DNA of 48,203 nt from a virus, in IMG/VR virus record IMGVR_UViG_3300019487_000038, positions 1-48,203 of that record; one strand, written 5' to 3'. A model generated the notes under the pieces. That model did no database searches. It was not told the DNA's origin and was given only the letters and a program-made list of their open reading frames with translations. Positions within the stretch are counted from its first letter, which is position 1. Every line of letters begins with the position of its first letter. Below are positions 1-10,075 of this stretch, piece after piece. Position numbers and translations under genes: made by a program.

Positions 1-1027
1 CCCTAGATGCGGTTTCAAATTCATTAAATGTAGAACCCGTCAAGAATCCAAAGCTCAATGAACCAGTTCCAATTCCAAACGATTGGATAGAACCTGTCAA
101 TACTTCATCAAACAATGAACCAGTGTAAAATGTAGCTGCCGCTGATCCGGTTTCTTTATTTGCCGATGAAGATACGACTTCATCGATCAATGAACCAGTG
201 TAAAATGCCAAAATATTAGAACCAGTTTCATCGACACTTGAAGTAATAATTCCCAACTGCAAGCTTCCAGTATAGAAAGCCGTGTAGTTAGCAGAGTTTT
301 CCTCTAAGTTACTAAAATCAGTTATCGATCCGAACAAGAAACCAATTGATGTTACTTTTGCCTCATCATATCCGTTCGTCGAAACATGTTCATTGAAACA
401 TTCAAAGCTGGATGTTCCAGACATAATTATATTGCCAAACGACCGAACTTCTTGAACTTTCGAGAATAAATTGGCAGTGGCAATAAGGTTTTGATAACCA
501 TCGTCTTGGATGTTTACATTGTCATCCAACGAGTTATCCATCAAACGAACCGTATTTTCTATGACCCGCTCACCAAAGATGTCTCTTGGGATGGTAAAAA
601 TGCGGGCAAAATCAGAAAGGTCTCGGAAGGTTCTACCTAACGGAAAATCAATATATTCCACCCCAAAAATTTGAGTGGGATTATTGAACTTATTATAAAA
701 GGTGGATTTGACTTGGGTATGTACCAACCGCTTGAAAGTTCCGTCTATGTTGGTAGCTTCGCTTTCGGGATAGAAGGTTCCCGAACCAGTTTGAGCTTCT
801 TGATATACAATTCGGTCATTGCCTTGTTGTTCAAGTGCAATGCTACATTCCGAATTTACAAAGGGAACGTTGGTGCTGTAATCTATGAATTCGAGGGCAA
901 CCGTGTCCTCGGAACCTGTGGGTTCAAGAATGACTAAATCATCACTTTCAGTATTGAATAGACGCCAATACTTAGCCGCAACGAAGGGCGTCGTCTGAAA
1001 GTTTTGATGATTTATGTGTTTGATCAT
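1..1027 (-). CDS. Virion structural protein, C-terminus off window
   Basis: This open frame starts at an ATG at 1027 (protein begins MIKHINHQNF) and runs without a stop past position 1, so about 342 residues of the N-terminal part are visible. I recognise no catalytic domain. The last hundred visible residues contain several short copies of an FYTGSL / TGSL motif spaced about 17-27 residues apart, which suggests a beta-rich fibrous region. Together with the neighbouring tail genes this points to a tail or baseplate-associated structural protein; that role is inferred from context. A TATTTATA motif lies 8 nt before the start codon. A homing endonuclease gene is inserted immediately upstream of that motif. 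Confidence 0.7.
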   Translation of the reverse strand, partial: MIKHINHQNFQTTPFVAAKYWRLFNTESDDLVILEPTGSEDTVALEFIDYSTNVPFVNSECSIALEQQGNDRIVYQEAQTGSGTFYPESEATNIDGTFKRLVHTQVKSTFYNKFNNPTQIFGVEYIDFPLGRTFRDLSDFARIFTIPRDIFGERVIENTVRLMDNSLDDNVNIQDDGYQNLIATANLFSKVQEVRSFGNIIMSGTSSFECFNEHVSTNGYDEAKVTSIGFLFGSITDFSNLEENSANYTAFYTGSLQLGIITSSVDETGSNILAFYTGSLIDEVVSSSANKETGSAAATFYTGSLFDEVLTGSIQSFGIGTGSLSFGFLTGSTFNEFETASR

Positions 1028-1035
1028 GGCACATC

Positions 1036-1043
1036 TATAAATA
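1036..1043 (-). promoter_or_regulatory. Late-promoter-like motif TATTTATA
   Basis: On the minus strand this reads GTGAGGATATTTATAG and sits 8 nt before the start at 1027. The same 15-nt string GTGAGGATATTTATA recurs before the gene starting at 18224. In both places it begins inside the TGA stop of the upstream gene. It probably acts as a -10-like late promoter for the gp55-like sigma factor (inference). Confidence 0.55.
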
Positions 1044-1046
1044 TCC

Positions 1047-2093
1047 TCACAATACGTATTTAAGGACTATTGACGGGTCTTTCTTGATGTCCGATTCCCA
1101 TAGACGAATAACCTGAAATCCTCTTTTTTTAGCTAACTCATCTTTAACCCTATCGTTTTCTCTAACTGTATCTGATTTATTATACGGATTGGGATGGTTA
1201 GGATTCCCATGCCAAAAATCTCCATCTACTTCAATAATAAGTGGCTTCCCATCAATTTTGAAATCATATGACTTACAAACTCCATTTTCATTTATGAAAT
1301 ACTGAAAATGATACGGTATAAATGCCTTATCAAATTGTTCGGCTACCAATGCCTCTAATTTATTCATCTTACGATGGGAAAATATCTTAGCAATCGCTTC
1401 AGGAGTATGTGTCTTTCCATACATAGGGTTATTTTTACCCTTCGACAATCCAAGTTCTATTCTCGTATGTGATATTTTTTCTTTGGACTCCTGCTTATGA
1501 TGTTTACCATAAAAAGGATGATTTTCTGGATTTATAAATCTTTTTATCTGAGAAACTGATATTTTTTCTTTGGTTTTATCAGATAATAACGCCCCATATC
1601 TTGCGGATTTTTCCCCCACTAATGTTTTTCTATATTCAGATAAACATTTTTCGGAACACGTAGTTTCTTGTTTATCTCCTTGTTTTTTAGTAACATTCCC
1701 ACAAATAACACAATTACACCATCCAAATTTCTTAAAATCATTCAGATTATCTTTTACATAAGTTCTAAACTCAATGTTATGATAAACTTTCAAATGTTGA
1801 GAAAACACCTTGGAATGAATTTTTTCTTGACAATTTTTACATTGAATATATTGATCTTCTTTTATTTTGTGATTTTTTGTATAACATTTACCACATTTAT
1901 CAGATGTTCCTTTGAATACTTCATTACATTCCAAACAATTCTTCCATCCTAAATGTCTAAAATCATGAAGATTATCTTTCACATAATCTTCATATTTTTG
2001 TTGATGAATTTTCCAAAGATGACGACCAAATTGCTTGATGCCCATCTCTTTACCACAATGCTTACAAATAAAAATGTCACTCATATACACCAT
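1047..2093 (-). CDS. Free-standing homing endonuclease, zinc fingers + NUMOD3 + EDxHD/Vsr-like nuclease
   Basis: The protein has 348 residues. Near the N-terminus are two C2H2-like units (CKHC...HLWKIH around residues 10-30 and CKNC...HLKVYH around 85-105) and further CxxC pairs. The middle carries NUMOD3-type DNA-binding repeats (GKNNPMYGKTHTPEA and a related NPFYGKHH unit). The C-terminal ~100 residues form a Vsr/DUF559-like nuclease with IIEVDGDFWHGN and a later RLWESDI. This is the domain order of EDxHD homing endonucleases of phages. The gene lies between two structural genes, its TGA stop abuts the promoter motif of the downstream gene, and its AT-rich codon use differs from its neighbours. 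It is a mobile gene, not part of the virion. Confidence 0.85.
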   Translation of the reverse strand: MVYMSDIFICKHCGKEMGIKQFGRHLWKIHQQKYEDYVKDNLHDFRHLGWKNCLECNEVFKGTSDKCGKCYTKNHKIKEDQYIQCKNCQEKIHSKVFSQHLKVYHNIEFRTYVKDNLNDFKKFGWCNCVICGNVTKKQGDKQETTCSEKCLSEYRKTLVGEKSARYGALLSDKTKEKISVSQIKRFINPENHPFYGKHHKQESKEKISHTRIELGLSKGKNNPMYGKTHTPEAIAKIFSHRKMNKLEALVAEQFDKAFIPYHFQYFINENGVCKSYDFKIDGKPLIIEVDGDFWHGNPNHPNPYNKSDTVRENDRVKDELAKKRGFQVIRLWESDIKKDPSIVLKYVL

Positions 2094-2193
2094 AAGTATT
2101 GAGTGACATCTTCAAACACTATCTATTTTCAGTTTTATGAGTATCTCATATTCAATATCATATTTTATACGAAGTTTGACAAACATCTCTGTG

Positions 2194-3330
2194 TCAAAAA
2201 TCAAGGCGAATTTTTATAAGTAATTCAGAATCAAATGACTTGACGGATGGTCGGCTCAATTTTGCTACAGCGACGAGTTCGTTGTTATCATTGTACAACC
2301 CGACTGTCGTGATGTAGGTTTTTGGATCGGTCACAAAGTCCGCATTGCGAATTGTGCCCTTGGCGTGAACGCCATCCGTACCATCAAACACGTAGGTTGG
2401 GTTATTGCTATAGTTGAAATCACGATTCTTGACACGAATGAAATAGTGTCTCGAAGGAACAAACTCACTCCTACGAACATTCATGGTCGTAGTCGTAAGC
2501 TTCATGGATTCTACCAGAGTCTTGTGGTTATAGGTAAATGAACTCGTGGACTCAAGACCCGGATTATAGGTCCATGAACCATCTGCTGCGGGACCACCAG
2601 AGCCGGGATTGACACCCACGGTCGAAGTAATGCCGAGCTTCCTTGCCAACAGTTCTGCGTTGAAAACGAGTACTCCGTTGGCTGGATAAAACAATCCAAG
2701 ACCTTCATAGGTTGGAGTCGCAGGAGGACTTGACAACGTTCCGGCAATCAATTGATATACCGTTTGGGTCTGGCTTAGATATGACGAGTTGTCAATGAAA
2801 GAGAAGCTTCCACTAGAGCCGCTGAACGAGAGTTCAATCAATCCTTCATCAATCTTGTCCTTCATCTTGAAGGCAGAAAACGACACAACCCAAATATCAG
2901 TAGCAGAAACCGTGGTGCTTCCACTTTGCATAGTAAACATACCATCAAGGTCCGAAGAACCAAGGAGCATGTTCTTATATTGGGTGTAAATTGCTTTGGT
3001 TGGGGAAGTCTGAATACTTGCAGATTCCAATGCAAACGAGCCGCTTCCCAAATTTCCCGCAATGTTTCCATAGGTCACGGAGAAATATGGATCATTGTTC
3101 AGGAAGAATGTGTTGTCGGGATAGACGTTGACGTAATACATTGTTCGACGAACGTCATAAACCGATGTTCCGTATGATGGAGTACCAACCGAGCCAGTCA
3201 AAGACCAGAAGTCATCTACGAAAAAGGATTCGCTGTGTGCCGTAAGTCCACTTGGCCAATAGCCGCTGGCGACACGAGTTGTGCGTCCTGCTACAATGTC
3301 TTGATTGGGGTCAAATTGGTTGAATATCAT
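2194..3330 (-). CDS. Tail-associated virion structural protein
   Basis: The protein has 378 residues, no signal peptide and no membrane segment. It is rich in Ser, Thr, Gly and Tyr with many short beta-type stretches. The C-terminus (GLYNDNNELVAVAKLS through LLIKIRLDF) is a pattern I associate with tail structural proteins of marine T4-like phages, but I cannot name a T4 counterpart. It starts 6 nt after the stop of the gene at 3337-3981, so the two are probably co-transcribed and used in the same substructure. It is followed by about 100 bp of AT-rich spacer and then a homing endonuclease gene. No catalytic motif is visible. Confidence 0.7.
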   Translation of the reverse strand: MIFNQFDPNQDIVAGRTTRVASGYWPSGLTAHSESFFVDDFWSLTGSVGTPSYGTSVYDVRRTMYYVNVYPDNTFFLNNDPYFSVTYGNIAGNLGSGSFALESASIQTSPTKAIYTQYKNMLLGSSDLDGMFTMQSGSTTVSATDIWVVSFSAFKMKDKIDEGLIELSFSGSSGSFSFIDNSSYLSQTQTVYQLIAGTLSSPPATPTYEGLGLFYPANGVLVFNAELLARKLGITSTVGVNPGSGGPAADGSWTYNPGLESTSSFTYNHKTLVESMKLTTTTMNVRRSEFVPSRHYFIRVKNRDFNYSNNPTYVFDGTDGVHAKGTIRNADFVTDPKTYITTVGLYNDNNELVAVAKLSRPSVKSFDSELLIKIRLDF

Positions 3331-3336
3331 ACGTTG

Positions 3337-3981
3337 TTATGCGGAAGAAGGTGGAACAGTTACGGTCACTTCAATAGAGATGCTTCCACCGGATTCATTT
3401 CCAATGATAGTCAGATTGGTCGTAGTTGTCTTTCCCAAGCTGCTGTTCGGAACGAATCGGAATGTATTACCAACAACTACTTGAGCACTCGTGGTGTTGA
3501 TGTCACCGGCGAAAGTTGGAATCGTGTTGGAAACAGCATTGATGGAATTCGTCTGTTGAACAATCAGTGTGCCCACATTTTTGTTGCCGAGAATTGCAGT
3601 GTAACCAGCTTGAAGATTATATGCTGGATTGGTCGATGGGCTGATGATAATGTCACCCGTGTAATCACGAGTAACCAAAATCTTGTCTTGAGCAATGCTG
3701 ATAACGGGAATGGACGTGACTCCTTGATTGAGTGTCACCAGCTTGTATTTCATGACTTGAGTTTCATCGGTCAATGGCTCAAAGACAGGCGTGTTACGAA
3801 GGGCGATGTCATAGAAGGCACTTCCGTTCGGATGATTTGGATCGTACAGGGTATAGTCGATCTCGTCATCTGCCAAGGAAAACGATGTGATGTTCAGATT
3901 GCCGGTTTTGGCAAGAAGTTCACGTCCTTTTCTTGTCAGAACTGCATCAACCGTGATGGTTTGATTGTCTATGTATGCCAT
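3337..3981 (-). CDS. Tail-associated virion structural protein
   Basis: The protein has 214 residues. The N-terminal half (VDAVLTRKGRELLAKTGNL, then FSLADDEIDYTLYDPNHPNG) is a recurring pattern in tail-region proteins of large myoviruses. The C-terminal half looks like a beta-sandwich (repeated TTTNLTIIGNESGG, ISIEVTVTVPP), possibly Ig-like. The upstream spacer has a weaker variant of the promoter motif (GATACTTATTAG) about 26 nt before the ATG, leaving room for a short 5' leader. It is followed directly by the 378-residue structural gene. Its structural role comes from context and composition; no enzyme motif is seen. Confidence 0.7.
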   Translation of the reverse strand: MAYIDNQTITVDAVLTRKGRELLAKTGNLNITSFSLADDEIDYTLYDPNHPNGSAFYDIALRNTPVFEPLTDETQVMKYKLVTLNQGVTSIPVISIAQDKILVTRDYTGDIIISPSTNPAYNLQAGYTAILGNKNVGTLIVQQTNSINAVSNTIPTFAGDINTTSAQVVVGNTFRFVPNSSLGKTTTTNLTIIGNESGGSISIEVTVTVPPSSA

Positions 3982-4032
3982 AAGTTTTTATAAAAGAGGC
4001 TCAACTAATAAGTATCACCGCCGAGTCCTTTT

Positions 4033-4701
4033 TTAGTGGTTTATTACGTTATCTGTTTGGATCAAGTTGAGATTTCCAACCTGCACCGATTGTACCGGCG
4101 GAGTACCGTCTGTCAGTCCATCCAGACCTACAGTTGAGTCAATTGTTTGTTGATTTCGTCTATATGACCCTGATGTAACTGCCCCATTACGTATTCCGTA
4201 CGTGACAAGGTTATACAGAGAAAACAGGTCTCTTTTGTGGGTAAAGTGATTTCGTGGGTATCCAGACGCAAGTTCAAAATACTCTGTAACTTCCGAGAAT
4301 ATCTTGGTGTCCACCGTAACATGCCGCAAACCATTGTAGGTGACTGGCATTGTATAATTATTCACGGTTGCATTTGGACTGTTCCTCCAAGTGTTTGCGT
4401 AATGCATCCAAAGGTCATCGGTGGAGCCGGTTTCAGAGCCGGGGCTTCCGATAGTTCCATCCACGAATGAAGCGGTATAGACGGACTCGTTGAACCAAGT
4501 GTCCGTTACCAAAACATAATCATACAAAAAAACAGATGCCGTGGCATAGAAGTTTGTATTGGGATTTTCGGTTCTATCCCACGATCCACTTTTTGAGTAG
4601 ATGCTGTACTTCTTCCACCGTTTGATCAAATAGTATGACTTAGAACCAGACGGATGTGTCTGAAGGTTCATATCAAACGGTATTTGTCCATTTGTTATCA
4701 T
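4033..4701 (-). CDS. Virion structural protein of unknown role
   Basis: The protein has 222 residues if it starts at the ATG at 4701 (MITNGQIPFD). An in-frame start 13 codons earlier would overlap the preceding giant gene. I chose 4701 because it lies 4 nt after that gene's stop. The sequence is rich in Tyr, Asn and Thr with no recognised domain. An aromatic beta-rich stretch (NFYATASVFLYDYVLV) and a TGSTDD segment suggest a tail accessory or fibre-type protein. It follows the 1635-residue structural gene in the same operon, so a shared assembly is plausible but unproven. Confidence 0.65.
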   Translation of the reverse strand: MITNGQIPFDMNLQTHPSGSKSYYLIKRWKKYSIYSKSGSWDRTENPNTNFYATASVFLYDYVLVTDTWFNESVYTASFVDGTIGSPGSETGSTDDLWMHYANTWRNSPNATVNNYTMPVTYNGLRHVTVDTKIFSEVTEYFELASGYPRNHFTHKRDLFSLYNLVTYGIRNGAVTSGSYRRNQQTIDSTVGLDGLTDGTPPVQSVQVGNLNLIQTDNVINH

Positions 4702-4705
4702 ATCA

Positions 4706-7700
4706 TTATGTCGGGCATGAAACACTGACTCCACCACCACTGCCGTTTGAAGCTGCGTAGATGGTCAAGCTTGCCGTTGGTGGGAATGCCGTATTTTTGA
4801 CAAAGATATAGCTTCCGGTTCCCGTATGGAATCCAGTGTTGATCATTGTCACACCATTCCACTTGATGACATACTTGTCTGCAATGCCGCCTGCGGCGTA
4901 ATTCAAAGTGACGATTCCCGTTCCAGTTCCGAGGATAATATCGTGTTCCAATGGGTCTCCAACATCAATTCCACTATAACTAGCTGACAATGCCACACAA
5001 GCAATTGTATTTGTTGGGCACTGAATCTGGAAGCTTCCTCCGCTTGCTCCACCCGTCGTGGTGCTCACGGTGATAGATGCAGTAATTGGATATGCAGAAG
5101 TCTTGTTGAAGTATGCACTTCCACTTCCAAGCTGCAATCCAGTATCAACCACGGTAATTCCGTTCCAATTGATTACGTATCTATCAGACACGCCGCCAGC
5201 AGCGTAAACCAATTTCACGATTCCAGTATCGGTGCCGAGGGTAACGAAATCTGTAACCGAGTGAGTGGTCGTATAGTTGTAAGACCTAGACAAAGACGTA
5301 CAAGCAATGGTTGGATCGCTTACCGTAATGAATGCATTTCTCGTCAGAGTGTCATATCCACCACTACCAGTAGCTCCGAGCCTAATGGTGTAAGAACCAG
5401 TGTTAGCAAAGACGTGAATTGGATTGACGGCTAGGCTTTGAGTTCCATCTCCGAAGTCCCAATTGTAGTCCGTTGCACCAATACTCAAATTGATAAACTC
5501 AACGTTCAGCGGCTTGATACCATCCAAAGGAGTTGCATCAAAGCTTGCCGATACAGGTCCGGGAGGAATAACCACAGGAGAACTCAATAGTTCCGACGAA
5601 CCATAATGACCGAGTTGAAACTGGTCAGGAACGTCGCTGACATAGGTTCCTTGTGGCAAATAATTGACTGGATATGTTGCACTTGGCAAATTGATGTATC
5701 TCACATCAACATCCATTGTCAGGTTATTTGGAAGACTTGAAGCATCAAACTGAGTCAGAGAAGAAGTGACCAAATTAAACTCTGTGTACTCAAGATTCAT
5801 GCTCAGTCGCACGAGTTTGGTGTTTGGGTCACGGAAATAGCGAGATGCTGTGATGTCTGCGTAAAACACCGAATCAGTATTTGTTTCTCCAAAAACTGGC
5901 TTGGATTGATACTTCGGACGTTCCAAAATAGTAGGTTCAACAATCACCCCCACAAGGGTATTGGAACGAGCCGGGGTCAAGTTCTTAATCGCTTCAAAGA
6001 TGGAACGATTGAAATAGAACTTATACAGAATCATCAACTCATTGAACAAGGTTCGGCTTCCGCTGTACTCATTTTTGCTGTTTGCATAGGTAGCACGGAA
6101 TGCACGAAGAGCATCATAACTTCCAGAAAACTGGTTGACAGGGTTTCCGATGGCATCCATGAAGTCATAGTTACCAAAGAAACGAACGATGTCTTTGTTC
6201 TTGAAATCTTGTGGGTCAACAAAGAATCCAACTTGGTTGGAATCTGGTGCCGTGCTGTTTCGTGGCACAAATGTTGAGCGAGCTTTGTCATCAAAGCGAG
6301 TTGCTACGGACTGAGAAACGTGACGAATCTTCTCGTTACGGAATTTGTTTGGACCATAACGAGATGTTCCAAGAGTGCTTGGGTAATCAATTACTTTGAA
6401 CTGGAAGGGGTATGTTGATTGTGAAACATATTCACAAGATTCAGACACATACACCAGTTTTTGTGCTCCATGCCAAGAATTTTGGCTCACGGCTATGTCA
6501 ACCGATGGGGCATACAAAAGTCCAAACACGTTGTCAAGCTTCGTGGAAGAGCTTATTGCATAGTAGGTGTTTGCGTTTCTCCACTCACCTAGCCATCCCA
6601 TAGCAGTTCCACTTAATCCGGGGTAATTTGATGGGATTGGAGAGCCAGATTCCACTTGACGCAGGTCAAATGGATAATCTGTATGCATACGGAACAACAA
6701 GGATTGTTCGGGCGAGCGAGACCCACTGAAGCTGTAGGAATTGATGTTGTTGACATAATCCTCAAAGTTTCCATTCGTAATAGGATCATACCACATCTGC
6801 CACTTGTCCATCGTTCCAGTATATCCTTGACCATTGTGGTAGGCAAACCAACCACCAATCATCATGTAGAAACTTGTTGGGCTTACATCAAACAGTTGGT
6901 TAACAGAAGCCGTGTAACATACCTTGCTTGAAGTAATAGAAACCGCTCGGCGACCGAACTCGTTTCGTTGAACATACAAGTCGTATCGGCATGGAACAGC
7001 GTCAACATTGCTTGAATCTTGGAATTCTTCCGAGGGAAGATTTCTCCTTAGCATGACGCTATACACGTTTCCATCAAAGAGAGGGAACTCGGAACTTGTT
7101 ATGGAAAACTGCTCCGCACCTTTATATCCAATTCGGAAAAATACCTTTGCTGAGTTCTGGCGGGGCACTCTTTGGAAGCCAACTGCCCAATCGCCCGACC
7201 CCGAAACCGATGAAGACACTGCCGATCCCGAAACACGTCCAAACAAGATTTGCTCTCTTCCATAGGTGTATGGCTCGGAGCTATCTATGGACAGCTTTGC
7301 CAAATAGGTCTTGGCATTGGACGGTGCGGGTACTCGAAATGTATCGTAAATGGACGACGTATCCCACTGATACATGTAAGTTCTCTCATATGTGGTGTAT
7401 GCTGCGGCGTCATCTGTATAGTTAACTCCACCATATTCACGCACACTCAAAAGCACCGATGGGATGCCATAGCAAGCCAACAACAACCTTACTGACTCTT
7501 CGGTTCCCTTCGTCTTGAAGATTTGTGGAAGGTTTGAAAAGATACGATTGCGAACGGTTTTTAGTCGTTCTTCCGCCGACATTTGACCCAATGACGAATC
7601 TTGTGCTTCGGTCAAGTAGTTGTTGATCAGGTTGGCTTGTTCCAACGAATCGTCCAGAGTCCATCCGAACGTTTCAAGCATGTAATCAACAACACGACGA

Positions 7701-9613
7701 GTGAACTCTTCTGTGGAAGATTGTCCAAACTTCTTTTCTGATGGAAGATTTGCGACATAGGCATAGATTCCATCAAAGAAATGACCCACCATACCCAAGA
7801 AAATGATATAGTCATCGTTCCTCGAATCGGTCAGAATGTGTTCGGGACAGTTGTTAATCAAACTGTCTCGGTTGTTCTTATCATATGCACTGGCGGATAC
7901 ATCATTCTCCGTCACATAGCTGGAACTAACGAATCCGCTGCCTGAATACTCGTAAAGACCACTCCTGTAGAGATAGGATTCATATCCATCAAACGACTTA
8001 ACGATGTCATCTATCTGTACTTGAATGTTCTCTCGTTCTTGGTTGTAGAAAGGATACGTGCTTCCACTGGCGATCAAGAACTGATCGTTTTTGACATCCA
8101 ACGACCTCACCGAAGAACTCATAGCCGTCAAGTTTATGGCTTTGTTCTTGAAGATTTTGAGGCGTAGCTCGGCAGAAGAAAACACCACGAAATTTTGGAA
8201 ATCGGTATAGTCAACATTCAACTCAGTCAGATTCTTACTGATGATCAACTCACGGTTGATTTCATCGTCGTGTTGCAAATCTGCTGCGGTGTAAGCAATG
8301 TTGGTGTTAGTTAAGCTAACATTCGGGATTGGGAGCGAGAAATTTGGGGCACCGATCTTATGAACCACCTTACTGTCGGGAGTTCTTACAATGGTGTTTA
8401 CAACATATGGTGCCAACGAAATGTTGGAGACCCAACAATGGGTCTGTGCCATAATGTCATTTGGAAGCTCATCTGGAAGCTTCGCCAACAACGTCAAAGG
8501 ATCGTTTGGAGATTGACGTTCATCCATCAATCCCGTGTCCAAAATCTGAAGAACTCGGTTGTTTCCAAAATTTAATCCGTTCTTCAGATACGAATAGTAT
8601 TTGTCGTTGTATGTCTGAGAAAGGGTGTCGGAGATTGGTTGGTAGAAGAACTTCGTAAAGAAGTCATACACAAACGCCTTGGCTTTGACATACTGCTCAG
8701 ATGGATGGGGACCGATTGGAGCAAACTTTCTTTCAATAGATGCCGACACAAATCCATTGAAATGAGTGTCAACATTTGAGAAGTCAAAGACATTGTTGGA
8801 GTTGGACAACAAGAAGTTATTGAAGTAGGTCTGGATACCTTGAATGCGAATCAGACGATCATTGCTACTTGTTACTTGATTTCCAACTACTCGTGGAACC
8901 GTGGTGAAAATGATGAAATCCTCATACAAATGCTTCAAAAAGGTAAGCATCGCTCCGTCTGTATTCAAGAAGAACACCGACTTGATTGTATTGATTTCGT
9001 TTACATATGAAGGAGCTACACGAGTGTAGATTTGTTCATATGGGCAACTCTTGACAGACTGTAAGTAAAGTGGGGATACATCCCTCAACAAGACTTTCTT
9101 TCGGCAGAATGCATCATATGCTGCCGTTGATCCGCTCAATGGAACGAGTTTGAGTTCTTTACGAGACGGAGAAATTTCCTTGATGATGAGAGGGCTATTG
9201 ATATTTCCCGCCATCTCTCGTGTGAAATTGTAAGCAAAGAAGAAACTTCCTTCTTCCAAGCCAGTGGCTTGTTTCAACTCTTCCGCAGGGTTTACAAGAA
9301 CCTTGGCGTTCTTATAGAGAGTGAAATCGCTGAGGAGTTCTTCGTAAGAATATGTAACTGGAAAGTCAAGAGTATTGAGATATGAAAGCGTGATGGCATT
9401 GAAGCTCTTTGATTGGTTGAGAACATTCCATCCAACGAAATTGTTTTCACGGTCCCAAACACCAAACTCAATCACGTCATTTGCGGAGAATCCGAACCAC
9501 AAATCTGGCACATATCCATTGACAAAGAGAGTGTACTGAGTTCTGTTAAGGTAAGAACCCGTATTCAAGCTCGAAGTGCTTTGTGCTACTAATGGATATG
9601 AATTGAATTCCAT
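4706..9613 (-). CDS. Giant tail structural protein with LamG-like and PKD domains and a duplicated C-terminal module
   Basis: This is the largest gene of the window, 1635 residues. The N-terminal ~700 residues show no named domain. Around residues 770-960 is a probable concanavalin/LamG-like sandwich (GGWFAYHNGQGYTGTMDKWQ). A clear PKD domain lies near 1355-1433 (DYNWDFGDGTQSLAVNPIHV, then GSYTIRLGATG). The last ~200 residues are two tandem copies of a ~100-residue unit, each opening with IACxxLS and containing YAAGGxxDxYVIxWNG. PKD and LamG domains in phage tails usually mediate binding to surface glycans or proteins. The gene starts 2 nt after the small gene at 9616-10074 and is followed closely by another structural gene. 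A baseplate or adhesin role is inferred. Confidence 0.75.
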   Translation of the reverse strand: MEFNSYPLVAQSTSSLNTGSYLNRTQYTLFVNGYVPDLWFGFSANDVIEFGVWDRENNFVGWNVLNQSKSFNAITLSYLNTLDFPVTYSYEELLSDFTLYKNAKVLVNPAEELKQATGLEEGSFFFAYNFTREMAGNINSPLIIKEISPSRKELKLVPLSGSTAAYDAFCRKKVLLRDVSPLYLQSVKSCPYEQIYTRVAPSYVNEINTIKSVFFLNTDGAMLTFLKHLYEDFIIFTTVPRVVGNQVTSSNDRLIRIQGIQTYFNNFLLSNSNNVFDFSNVDTHFNGFVSASIERKFAPIGPHPSEQYVKAKAFVYDFFTKFFYQPISDTLSQTYNDKYYSYLKNGLNFGNNRVLQILDTGLMDERQSPNDPLTLLAKLPDELPNDIMAQTHCWVSNISLAPYVVNTIVRTPDSKVVHKIGAPNFSLPIPNVSLTNTNIAYTAADLQHDDEINRELIISKNLTELNVDYTDFQNFVVFSSAELRLKIFKNKAINLTAMSSSVRSLDVKNDQFLIASGSTYPFYNQERENIQVQIDDIVKSFDGYESYLYRSGLYEYSGSGFVSSSYVTENDVSASAYDKNNRDSLINNCPEHILTDSRNDDYIIFLGMVGHFFDGIYAYVANLPSEKKFGQSSTEEFTRRVVDYMLETFGWTLDDSLEQANLINNYLTEAQDSSLGQMSAEERLKTVRNRIFSNLPQIFKTKGTEESVRLLLACYGIPSVLLSVREYGGVNYTDDAAAYTTYERTYMYQWDTSSIYDTFRVPAPSNAKTYLAKLSIDSSEPYTYGREQILFGRVSGSAVSSSVSGSGDWAVGFQRVPRQNSAKVFFRIGYKGAEQFSITSSEFPLFDGNVYSVMLRRNLPSEEFQDSSNVDAVPCRYDLYVQRNEFGRRAVSITSSKVCYTASVNQLFDVSPTSFYMMIGGWFAYHNGQGYTGTMDKWQMWYDPITNGNFEDYVNNINSYSFSGSRSPEQSLLFRMHTDYPFDLRQVESGSPIPSNYPGLSGTAMGWLGEWRNANTYYAISSSTKLDNVFGLLYAPSVDIAVSQNSWHGAQKLVYVSESCEYVSQSTYPFQFKVIDYPSTLGTSRYGPNKFRNEKIRHVSQSVATRFDDKARSTFVPRNSTAPDSNQVGFFVDPQDFKNKDIVRFFGNYDFMDAIGNPVNQFSGSYDALRAFRATYANSKNEYSGSRTLFNELMILYKFYFNRSIFEAIKNLTPARSNTLVGVIVEPTILERPKYQSKPVFGETNTDSVFYADITASRYFRDPNTKLVRLSMNLEYTEFNLVTSSLTQFDASSLPNNLTMDVDVRYINLPSATYPVNYLPQGTYVSDVPDQFQLGHYGSSELLSSPVVIPPGPVSASFDATPLDGIKPLNVEFINLSIGATDYNWDFGDGTQSLAVNPIHVFANTGSYTIRLGATGSGGYDTLTRNAFITVSDPTIACTSLSRSYNYTTTHSVTDFVTLGTDTGIVKLVYAAGGVSDRYVINWNGITVVDTGLQLGSGSAYFNKTSAYPITASITVSTTTGGASGGSFQIQCPTNTIACVALSASYSGIDVGDPLEHDIILGTGTGIVTLNYAAGGIADKYVIKWNGVTMINTGFHTGTGSYIFVKNTAFPPTASLTIYAASNGSGGGVSVSCPT

Positions 9614-9615
9614 GT

Positions 9616-10074
9616 TTACTTCTTAGGCTTTCTAATTGCAGTATAGGGGAACGTGTCCGAAAAGTCAGACTCAACACGTCCTTCACCCAATGCTTTCCTC
9701 AATTCAAAGATAACTTGCTTAATTGCCATTTGGTCGGCAACCGAACCGCTGTCTTCTGTTTGAGCAACCAGACTATCCAACTGTGTCTTCAACGTAATGT
9801 TTTCTTGTTGAATGTTCTGAAGTTGCTCTTGTAAAGCAACCGTGGTATCAACCGATGACGTTAGCGACTGAGGAACAAACTCCTCAAATTGGACGTTAAA
9901 AAATGTCTTGATTTTGTCGTTATTATAAAAGACATTGGAGAGTGGGAAAGCGAGATAGACTCGGCTGAAGTCCGTGGAGGAGCTATTGAAAGTCAGATTC
10001 CCAACGCTATCGAATTTGTATTCGTAATCCCCATACCTTTTGAAATCTTGAATTTCTTGTGAGAAGTTTGACAT
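9616..10074 (-). CDS. Small tail protein with coiled coil
   Basis: The protein has 152 residues from the ATG at 10074 (MSNFSQEIQDFK). GAGG before it serves as a Shine-Dalgarno site; an upstream in-frame ATG at 10110 lies inside the previous gene and is less likely. Residues ~85-135 form a heptad-rich helix (LQEQLQNIQQENITLKTQL) typical of a coiled coil. No enzyme motif is present. The stop of the upstream homing endonuclease gene lies 1 nt before this ATG. The first nine residues of that endonuclease (MSDFSQQIQ) resemble the first nine here (MSNFSQEIQ), which suggests how the mobile gene came to sit at this exact position. Probably a baseplate or neck accessory protein. Confidence 0.65.
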   Translation of the reverse strand: MSNFSQEIQDFKRYGDYEYKFDSVGNLTFNSSSTDFSRVYLAFPLSNVFYNNDKIKTFFNVQFEEFVPQSLTSSVDTTVALQEQLQNIQQENITLKTQLDSLVAQTEDSGSVADQMAIKQVIFELRKALGEGRVESDFSDTFPYTAIRKPKK

Positions 10075-10075
10075 A

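Noticed and set aside
3235-3993. Plus-strand open frame of 252 codons
   Set aside because: Antisense shadow of two structural genes; composition (many Cys, Ile, Arg) is typical of reverse-strand reading.
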